Assembly (NCBI GenBank): GCA_965199915.1
Contig: OZ241348.1
Location: 2,728,001-2,792,000 of the forward strand
Direction of reading: 5' to 3'
Length of the DNA stretch: 64,000 nt
DNA from: VXYL01 sp965199915
Lineage (GTDB): Bacteria > Pseudomonadota > Gammaproteobacteria > Pseudomonadales > Azotimanducaceae
Shown here: positions 1 to 5,620 of the stretch, one piece after another
Layout of the letters: every line of letters starts with the position of its first letter
Numbering within the stretch: position 1 is the first letter of the stretch
Translations under genes and position numbers: made by a program
Notes under the pieces: model-generated
What the model was told of the DNA's origin: nothing
The model's input: only the letters and a program-made list of their open reading frames with translations
Databases searched by the model: none

Positions 1-141
1 TTGGCTGTAGATATGATACGGCGGTCCGAAGAGGTCAAAGCGCGGCTCTTACTGGCGTACTCGGTGCCGAAGCGGTATGAGCGTAACTTGTACTCCCAAG
101 GGAGCGGTAGGACCTATGAAGGTGCGCTCTACGGCTACTGA
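1..141 (+). CDS. C-terminal fragment of an unidentified protein
   Basis: Frame 1 is open from the window edge to a TGA at 139-141 and gives about 46 residues ending RTYEGALYGY. The composition, rich in Arg, Leu and Tyr, looks like the tail of a real protein rather than an antisense shadow, but no family is recognised. It lies just upstream of the DUF1156-like remnant, so it may be debris of the same damaged defence locus. The 5' part lies outside the window. Confidence is low because the piece is short. Confidence 0.25.
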   Translation: MAVDMIRRSEEVKARLLLAYSVPKRYERNLYSQGSGRTYEGALYGY

Positions 142-212
142 GCTCGCGGCGGGAGGACGCGGATGCGCTGAGAAGAAGGCGCTCGGTTCGCAAAAAAAAC
201 GCCTCGGACTTA

Positions 213-449
213 GTGGCTACTGTGTGGAAGGATGCCAGCAAGCCAAAGGCCACCACCCTGGACCGCCTGCACGCCGCCATGCCCCTGCAAGCGAGCGGCC
301 ACGCCGGGGCGCTGCGCGCCCTCATCCACGCCGAACAGGAGAGCGGCCCCACCTTCCTGCGCCTCGCCAACGCGCTCACCGCCCTGTATCCTCGCGGCAG
401 TCAAGAGAAACGCCTGCTGGACGCCATGCCGCTGGCCGTGCCGAAATGA
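213..449 (+). pseudogene. C-terminal remnant of a DUF1156-type DNA methylase
   Basis: About 78 residues can be read from a GTG at 213; the same frame is open back to 87 without a start codon and stops occur at 78-80 and 84-86, so no intact gene precedes it. The reading (TTLDRLHAAM, then LANALTALYP and EKRLLDAM) resembles, from memory, the extreme C-terminus of DUF1156 anti-phage-associated methylases, which are usually encoded beside DUF499 ATPases; a DUF499 gene lies at 5.6-8.4 kb. The stop overlaps the ATG of the next gene (ATGA). The last 24 codons recur at 1738-1809. It could instead be a small intact protein of its own. Confidence 0.45.
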
Positions 450-564
450 GCGAAGGGAAAGACAACCCGGTGCTGGAACGGATCGAGTCCGTTCACGTCA
501 AGGGGTTCCGCTCCCTTGCGGACGTGAGGCTGGACAGCATCCCGAACCCCATGGTGCTCCTAGG
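378..564 (+). repeat. Direct repeat A1: DUF1156 tail plus ATPase 5' end
   Basis: This 187-bp block matches 1738-1924 without gaps at a constant offset of 1360 bp, with roughly nine of ten positions identical by eye. It spans the last codons of the DUF1156-like remnant and the first 40 codons of the ATPase gene. Similarity between the two ATPase genes drops sharply after the block, so the block is a recombination or gene-conversion tract and not only a trace of gene duplication. Confidence 0.8.
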
Positions 565-1576
565 GGCGAACGGTGCGGGGAAGTCGAACCTCCTCCAGTT
601 CTTCGAGTTGCTCCGAGAAACGTACCAGTATCGCCTGTCGCGCTTTGTTGCACGCCGAGGCGGGGCGGACGATCAACTGTTCGGTGGCCAGAAGGAGACG
701 CGGCAGATCCATGCAGCCGTGCGTTTTCACACCGGCCTCGGGGTCAACGACCTGTCCTTCACGCTTTCCGGCAACGGTCGAGATCAGCTGGACATGGAGA
801 GTGAGGAGTTCCATTGCAAGCCGCACAATGGACGTGGGAGCTACGACTACGGAGCGGGCCGCGCGGCGCCCGAATCCACCTTCTGCGAAATCACCCACTC
901 GCCGAAGGGCGATCCACAAGCCAAGGCCGCAATCCACTTCCTGCGCGATTGCTCCATCTACCAGTTCAACGATACGTCTGGCGCCGCGCCGATCCAGAAG
1001 CGGTGGGATGTGGAGGACAGGCATCGTCTCCTAGAACACGGCGGCAACCTGGGGCCCGTTCTCCTGCGTCTACGGGAACACCACCTCTCCAAGTACAAGC
1101 TGATTTGCCGCCACATCCGGCGAGTGCTGCCGGAGTTCGACGACTTTCAGCTTGAGGAAGAGTACGGCAAGACGATCCTCCGATGGCGCGGCAAGACCAC
1201 CGGGCAGACGCTGGGGGCGCACCTGACTTCCGACGGATCGCTGCGGTGCTTCTGCCTGTTGACGCTGTTGAGCCTTCCCGACGAAGTGCTTCCTCGCGTC
1301 ATTCTTCTGGACGAACCGGAGTTGGGGCTGCACCCCTTCGCAACCTCGCTGGTCTCGCACATGGTCAAGTCTTTGTCGCAGCAGCGCCAAGTCATCGTGG
1401 CCACCCAATCGCCGCACTTCGTGGACGCCTTTGGGCTGGACGACATCGTCGTACTCGAAATGCGCGATGGGCGAACGGAAGCGAAACGCTTTAACGAAGA
1501 GGATTTCAGCGAGTGGCTGGATGATCATTCCTCTGGCCAGCTTTGGTGGAGCAATCTGCTTGGTGGCTACCCTTGA
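446..1576 (+). CDS. AAA family ATPase (RecF/OLD-like), copy 1
   Basis: This 376-residue ATPase of the AAA_21/RecF-SMC-like type is the kind that pairs with TOPRIM-like nucleases in prokaryotic defence modules. The Walker A motif is GANGAGKSN near residue 38, Walker B is VILLDEPELGLHP near residue 289, an SDGSLR signature precedes it, and ATQSPHFVDAF follows as the switch region, so the catalytic core looks intact. The ATG overlaps the stop of the upstream remnant, which fixes the start. The stop overlaps a TTG that begins a truncated DUF4276 reading frame, the partner expected from copy 2. The role in phage defence is inferred from the family and the neighbourhood. Confidence 0.85.
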   Translation: MSEGKDNPVLERIESVHVKGFRSLADVRLDSIPNPMVLLGANGAGKSNLLQFFELLRETYQYRLSRFVARRGGADDQLFGGQKETRQIHAAVRFHTGLGVNDLSFTLSGNGRDQLDMESEEFHCKPHNGRGSYDYGAGRAAPESTFCEITHSPKGDPQAKAAIHFLRDCSIYQFNDTSGAAPIQKRWDVEDRHRLLEHGGNLGPVLLRLREHHLSKYKLICRHIRRVLPEFDDFQLEEEYGKTILRWRGKTTGQTLGAHLTSDGSLRCFCLLTLLSLPDEVLPRVILLDEPELGLHPFATSLVSHMVKSLSQQRQVIVATQSPHFVDAFGLDDIVVLEMRDGRTEAKRFNEEDFSEWLDDHSSGQLWWSNLLGGYP

Positions 1577-1809
1577 TCCCCTTGGCCGTTGTGGCAGAGG
1601 AGCAGACGGAGGTGGAGTTCGTCAGCGAGGTCTTAGCCGACCATCTCAGGCCGCGCAACGTCCAACCGACGCCGGTCGCGATGGACGGCAACGTGAGCAT
1701 TCAACGTCTTGCAGAGTGCAAAGCCCGACTGTTTGCGACCGCCCTGTGTCCTCGCGGCAGTCAAGAGAAACGCCTGCTGGACGCCATGCTGCTGGTGGTA
1801 CCGAAATGA
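1573..1809 (+). pseudogene. Truncated DUF4276 gene fused to the DUF1156 tail
   Basis: The reading starts at a TTG overlapping the ATPase stop and begins LIPLAVVAEEQTE, matching the N-terminus of the intact DUF4276 protein at 2945. After roughly 55 residues (around 1735) it switches to the tail of the DUF1156-like remnant, CPRGSQEKRLLDAM, and ends at 1809. It is therefore a chimera made by recombination: the C-terminal two-thirds of DUF4276 and the front of the second remnant copy are gone. The TOPRIM-like VAEGPTE motif has become VAEEQTE, a further sign of decay. A functional product is unlikely. Confidence 0.7.
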
Positions 1810-1924
1810 GCGACGGGAAGGACGACGCCGCGCTCGAACGGATCGAGTCGGTTCACGTCAAGGGGTTCCGCTCCCTTGCGGACGTGAGGCTGGACGGCAT
1901 CCCGAACCCCATGGTGCTGCTAGG
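1738..1924 (+). repeat. Direct repeat A2: DUF1156 tail plus ATPase 5' end
   Basis: Second copy of the 187-bp block at 378-564. Its left edge is the breakpoint inside the truncated DUF4276 gene and its right edge lies just before the Walker A codons of ATPase copy 2. Confidence 0.8.
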
Positions 1925-2942
1925 CCCCAACGGCACCGGCAAATCCAATGTTCTGCGATTCTTCGAGATGCTCAAGGAAATGGCCCACCTTCGGCTCGGC
2001 GAATTTACTCTGCGCCAAGGCGGGGCGGACGATCAGCTCTTCGGCGGTGCGCGATTGACGCAGCGGATCGAGGCGACCGTGTTCTTCCAAACCACGCTCG
2101 GCCGCAGCCGCTTCTCGTTCGTGTTGAAGCACGCGCATCCAGATCGAATCACCATCGCTGGCGAGCAATTTCGGTCACCTGATCCAGACGACGGCAGCGA
2201 GAGCGATCCGGTGTTCGCACTCTTCGACCAACCGATTGGCCACGAGTCGGCGTTCGTTCAAGGGTCGAGGGCATCAACGGCCGACATGCGACACAAGAAG
2301 GCGGTAGAGCTGCTGGGCGACTGCGCCCACTACCAGTTCCACGACACGTCCGATTGCGCCCCGGTCAAGACTAGATGGGATGTTGAGGACAACCACCGCC
2401 TCCTTGGGCATGGCGGCAATCTCGCGTCGGTGCTGCTGTCGTTGCAGGCGAACGAAACACGTCGGTTTGATCTCATTTGCAAGCAGATTGCGCTGGCCGT
2501 ACCGGACTTCAACGGCTTTCAAAACGTCGAGCACTACGGCAAGACCATTCTAAGGTGGCGCTCGAAGGCCACCGGAAAGGCCATAGGCGCACACTTGACG
2601 TCCGACGGTTCTCTGCGCTGCTTTCAGCTAGTCACGCTGCTGAACTTGCCCGACGAAATGCTGCCTCGCGTGGTTCTGCTGGACGAGCCGGAATTGGGGC
2701 TGCACCCTGCGGCCATTGCTCTGATCTCCCACATGGTGAAGTCTCTGGCAAGAAGGCGCCAAGTGATCATCGCGACCCAGTCGCCACACTTCGTCGACGC
2801 CTTCGGCTTGGGGGAGATGGTCGTGTTGAACCTGCGTGAGGGAAGGACGGAGGTCGACAAGCCGGACTCAACCAGGTTCGGCCACTTGCTCAAGGAATAC
2901 TCCACTGGCGAATTGTGGTGGAAGGGCGTGCTCGGCGGATAA
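1806..2942 (+). CDS. AAA family ATPase (RecF/OLD-like), copy 2
   Basis: A 378-residue paralogue of the gene at 446, with Walker A GPNGTGKSN, the signature region TSDGSLRCFQ, Walker B VVLLDEPELGLHP and ATQSPHFVDAF, all intact. The first 40 codons are nearly identical to copy 1 while the rest is clearly diverged, so the two genes are not a fresh duplication. The ATG overlaps the stop of the chimeric remnant. Two bases after its stop lies a GTG that opens the intact DUF4276 gene, so the ATPase and DUF4276 proteins are probably translationally coupled and work as one module. Confidence 0.88.
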   Translation: MSDGKDDAALERIESVHVKGFRSLADVRLDGIPNPMVLLGPNGTGKSNVLRFFEMLKEMAHLRLGEFTLRQGGADDQLFGGARLTQRIEATVFFQTTLGRSRFSFVLKHAHPDRITIAGEQFRSPDPDDGSESDPVFALFDQPIGHESAFVQGSRASTADMRHKKAVELLGDCAHYQFHDTSDCAPVKTRWDVEDNHRLLGHGGNLASVLLSLQANETRRFDLICKQIALAVPDFNGFQNVEHYGKTILRWRSKATGKAIGAHLTSDGSLRCFQLVTLLNLPDEMLPRVVLLDEPELGLHPAAIALISHMVKSLARRRQVIIATQSPHFVDAFGLGEMVVLNLREGRTEVDKPDSTRFGHLLKEYSTGELWWKGVLGG

Positions 2943-2944
2943 CT

Positions 2945-3586
2945 GTGGTCCGGTTGGCTATCGTGGCGGAAGGGCCAACGGAGCGCTTGTTCGTGGTCCG
3001 GGTCCTAGCAGACCACCTGTGGCAGTGGCGTGTAGACACGAAGGCCACCTTGATTGGCGGCGGTGGGGGACGCCAAGGCGGAGGCTATGTCAACGTAGAT
3101 CGGCTCGCAAAGACGATGTCGGAGCTTTATCGGTCGTTTGACGCGGTCACGTCGCTGGTCGACTTCTACGGCTTCGAGCGAAAGGGGGATGCCACGGTGG
3201 AGGAGTTGGAGGCGAAGATCCTCGACCGTGTTCGCGAGAAGATTAGCATCGGCTGGGACGAGCGCAAGGTGCTCCCCTACGTTCAACGGCACGAATTCGA
3301 AGCGCTGCTGTTCGCCGATGTTGCCGCATTCTTGTCCATGGAAGACGTTGACGAAAAAGGCGTGGCCAGGCTTCAACGGATTCGATCTCAATTCGCCACG
3401 CCCGAGGACATTAACGACGCCTATGCCACCGCGCCAAGCAAGCGCATCTTGCAGATTGCGCCGGGTTACAACAAGGTCGCGCAAGGTGCCAAGGTCGCGG
3501 CAAAAATCGGACTGGAAAGGATGCGCTCCGCCTGTCCGCGATTTCATGCGTGGCTGGCCCGGTTGGAGGCGCTGGGCACGAAGTGA
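2945..3586 (+). CDS. DUF4276 family protein (TOPRIM-like), ATPase partner
   Basis: 213 residues from the GTG at 2945; an in-frame ATG at 2915 inside the ATPase gene is an alternative. The N-terminus VRLAIVAEGPTE carries the acidic motif typical of TOPRIM-like folds, DFYGF follows near residue 65, and PYVQRHEFEALLFAD is the hallmark DUF4276 segment. Proteins of this family sit next to AAA ATPases much as OLD-like nucleases do, and nucleic-acid cleavage is the expected role. That function is inferred and the exact system name is uncertain. The stop overlaps a possible GTG start of the next gene. Confidence 0.82.
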   Translation: MVRLAIVAEGPTERLFVVRVLADHLWQWRVDTKATLIGGGGGRQGGGYVNVDRLAKTMSELYRSFDAVTSLVDFYGFERKGDATVEELEAKILDRVREKISIGWDERKVLPYVQRHEFEALLFADVAAFLSMEDVDEKGVARLQRIRSQFATPEDINDAYATAPSKRILQIAPGYNKVAQGAKVAAKIGLERMRSACPRFHAWLARLEALGTK

Positions 3587-4041
3587 AGGGCGACTTGAAA
3601 GGCATCCGCATCACCAGAGGCCATCAACATGCGCCATGCCCCCTGTTGCCGCCGGAGGCATTCCCGGACACGCGCCCCGACCGAGCGGAGCGCCGGGCCG
3701 TGGACCGCATTCCCGACCACGAGACCGGCCCGAACAGCCGTTCCGTGCGGGGGCGGCTGGCGTCGAGTTGCGCCGGTTGGCCGAAGCCGCCCAACGCGCA
3801 GGAGTTCTACGCCGCCGTGCGAGCGCCGCGACCAAGCGTTCGCCAATGCGCCATCGTCTGCGCGTGGGCGCGGGAGGCCACGTCCGGCGACGTGATGCGA
3901 GGCTGGCTCGAAGAGGCGTACACATGGCCCATCCTCGTCGCAGCGCTGCACCGCGCCAACGCCGGCCATCGCGCACTCAACGAACTGCTGAACGGATTCG
4001 CCAAGGCCGAGTGGACGGCGGCCCGCGCACCGGCCCAGTAG
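3583..4041 (+). CDS. Hypothetical protein upstream of the AbiEii-like gene
   Basis: About 152 residues if translation begins at the GTG that overlaps the DUF4276 stop (GTGA). No domain is recognised. The first 70 residues are Pro/Arg-rich and of doubtful coding character. The last 80, from PPNAQEFYAAVR to the end, look like a helical protein. It ends 11 bp before the AbiEii-like gene, the position where an antitoxin is often encoded, so it may be the partner of that toxin. A later start is possible. It could also be a decayed gene. Confidence 0.4.
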   Translation: MKGDLKGIRITRGHQHAPCPLLPPEAFPDTRPDRAERRAVDRIPDHETGPNSRSVRGRLASSCAGWPKPPNAQEFYAAVRAPRPSVRQCAIVCAWAREATSGDVMRGWLEEAYTWPILVAALHRANAGHRALNELLNGFAKAEWTAARAPAQ

Positions 4042-4052
4042 GCGGAACGACC

Positions 4053-5000
4053 GTGGAGAAACTGACGCTGCCGACGCCGGCCAACGCGCTGTTCCAAGAC
4101 GTGTACGGCGCACTCGACGAGCTGATCCGCCCGGTGAGCCCCGGCGCCACTGCGGGACGGCTGGGCGGTGGCACGACGCTGGCGGCGCGTTGGCGGCACC
4201 GGCGCAGCACGGACATCGACGTCGCCGTGCCGGTTGGCACCGGGTTGGGGCGGTACGATCCGAGCCGGGACCCGCGCTTGGTCGAGCGCATGGCCGGTTT
4301 GGGGGCAACCCATGTGGACGTGCGCTTTCGCCAATTCACGTTCACCTTTCCGAACGGCAAGCTGGATCTGGTGGAGATGGATCCGCAGATTCGCCTCGGG
4401 CACCTGCCGGCTGAGGTGGACGGCGTGCCGATGGAGGTGTACGCCAACGCCCAGATCCTCTGCGGCAAGCTGGCCGGCCGCGGCAACGTGCTGCCGGAAC
4501 GCGACCTCTTCGACTTCGCAGTGGCGGCGCAGCTTGACGAGGACGCGCTCTCGGCTGCGGTGAACCACCTCGATGCGGACTACCGACGGGAAATCGTCCA
4601 TCGCATCCGTGCGCAAGCGGATCAGTACCGCCGCAGTGCGCAAACCGTGATCGATCCAATGGACTCGCGCTGGCGTCCTCTGCTTACCGATGCGCCTGCC
4701 CAAGCGGCGGCAGCGATCGAGGCAGTGGTGTTCGAGACAGTCACGCTCGCCTATGACGACGACGGCATCACGTTGCGCCTTGCTCGCGCCAACGACGAAG
4801 CAGCGAAAACGCTTCTTTTCCAAACCGCGGACGCGCTCACAAGCGCTTTGCCGGAACTCGGTTTGGAGCCCTGCTTCCTCAACATCCTGGGCACGCCGGA
4901 TGCGATGACGCGGCACGTTGAGGCACAGCTGGACGCTTGGCGACGCAGCAGCCGGCGGGCCGCCATCGCGGATCCGCCCTACCGCGCACCGCCGGCGTGA
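4053..5000 (+). CDS. AbiEii/AbiGii-type nucleotidyltransferase toxin
   Basis: 315 residues from a GTG at 4053. The family motif of AbiEii nucleotidyltransferases is clear: GRLGGGTTLAARWRHRRSTD followed by IDVAV near residues 34-60, with the two Asp residues of the metal site. A third acidic segment, GKLDLVEMD, lies near residue 105. Members of the family are type IV toxin-antitoxin or abortive-infection toxins that transfer nucleotides to RNA. The conserved N-terminal domain looks whole and the C-terminal half is less conserved. The cognate antitoxin is uncertain; the gene just upstream is the only candidate in the same operon. Confidence 0.75.
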   Translation: MEKLTLPTPANALFQDVYGALDELIRPVSPGATAGRLGGGTTLAARWRHRRSTDIDVAVPVGTGLGRYDPSRDPRLVERMAGLGATHVDVRFRQFTFTFPNGKLDLVEMDPQIRLGHLPAEVDGVPMEVYANAQILCGKLAGRGNVLPERDLFDFAVAAQLDEDALSAAVNHLDADYRREIVHRIRAQADQYRRSAQTVIDPMDSRWRPLLTDAPAQAAAAIEAVVFETVTLAYDDDGITLRLARANDEAAKTLLFQTADALTSALPELGLEPCFLNILGTPDAMTRHVEAQLDAWRRSSRRAAIADPPYRAPPA

Positions 5001-5038
5001 TCGGCGAGCTCGGGACCGCCCAACGGACCGAGTGCAGT

Positions 5039-5230
5039 CTATCCACCAACCTCCGGTATGGAAAGCGCCCTACAGATCTTTCCAGCGAGGAGATTGGGAA
5101 CCTCGACATGTCGTGGCACTGCTTCCACGACGCCGGTATTGGGATTGGCCCATAGGGAGTGGGCTGAACCCTCGCGCTTCAGATAGCATCCGTGACGCCG
5201 GAGATGGCGCAGCAGAGCTCGCCGCTTCAC
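5039..5230 (-). CDS. hicA: HicA-type mRNA interferase toxin
   Basis: A 63-residue HicA/YcfA-like protein starting at a GTG whose bases overlap the stop of hicB (GTGA, 5227-5230). It reads VKRRALLRHLRRHGCYLKRE, then GSAHSLW, which holds the catalytic His of the double-stranded-RNA-binding-like fold, then AVPRHVEV and LAGKICRAL, all standard HicA landmarks. The order here is hicB then hicA, the reverse of the commoner arrangement. The length is normal for the family, so the toxin appears intact. It cleaves mRNA when not bound by HicB. Confidence 0.85.
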   Translation of the reverse strand: MKRRALLRHLRRHGCYLKREGSAHSLWANPNTGVVEAVPRHVEVPNLLAGKICRALSIPEVGG

Positions 5231-5442
5231 CCCACAGCAACCGTGTCTCGCTCCGCATCGTCGGGAAGGCCACGGAATGCGTCCTCCCGACGGTCGCGAA
5301 AGATCAAATCGATCGCGTGCGCCAAACTCGCGCGCGCTTCGTCCTTGGAGCGACCTTGGCCGTTTGCGCCCGGCACTTCCGGACAGTACGCGACGTACCA
5401 GTCGCCATCCCGCTCCAAGATCGCTGTGAACGTGTTGCTCAT
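5227..5442 (-). CDS. hicB: HicB-type antitoxin
   Basis: A 71-residue HicB-like protein from the ATG at 5442 (MSNTFTAILERDGDWYVAYC). It has the partial RNase H-like HicB core with PEVPGANGQGRSKDEA, as in the short HicB proteins. The C-terminus lacks an obvious helix-turn-helix or ribbon-helix-helix domain, so autoregulation by this protein is unclear. The gene precedes and overlaps hicA by four bases. An upstream in-frame ATG at 5514 would add 24 residues of unlike composition and is rejected. Confidence 0.82.
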   Translation of the reverse strand: MSNTFTAILERDGDWYVAYCPEVPGANGQGRSKDEARASLAHAIDLIFRDRREDAFRGLPDDAERDTVAVG

Positions 5443-5470
5443 CAGTGGCATCTCCCTGCACGAGAGTGCA

Positions 5471-5479
5471 ACTTTAGCA
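5471..5479 (-). promoter_or_regulatory. Extended -10 element for hicBA
   Basis: On the minus strand TGCTAAAGT forms an extended -10 (TG-n-TAAAGT) about 29 bases upstream of the hicB start. No convincing -35 hexamer stands 17 bp further upstream, which an extended -10 can tolerate. Confidence 0.4.
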
Positions 5480-5620
5480 CCTCGCCAACGTGCCGCTCTG
5501 CTCAGTCCGGTCAATTGCCATCACCACTGGGCCGACGATGGCAGTTGGCCGCCGCAAGAACACGCGGAGTCCGCCCGCCTGCGCTAGAATCGCCAGCACT
5601 GTTGCGAGGGAGACCACCCC

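Noticed and set aside
446..3586. Naming the ATPase/DUF4276 pair as PARIS, Gabija or AbiL
   Set aside because: The layout is similar (ATPase plus TOPRIM-like partner), but the partner is DUF4276 and not DUF4435, GajB or RloB, so a named system is not supported.
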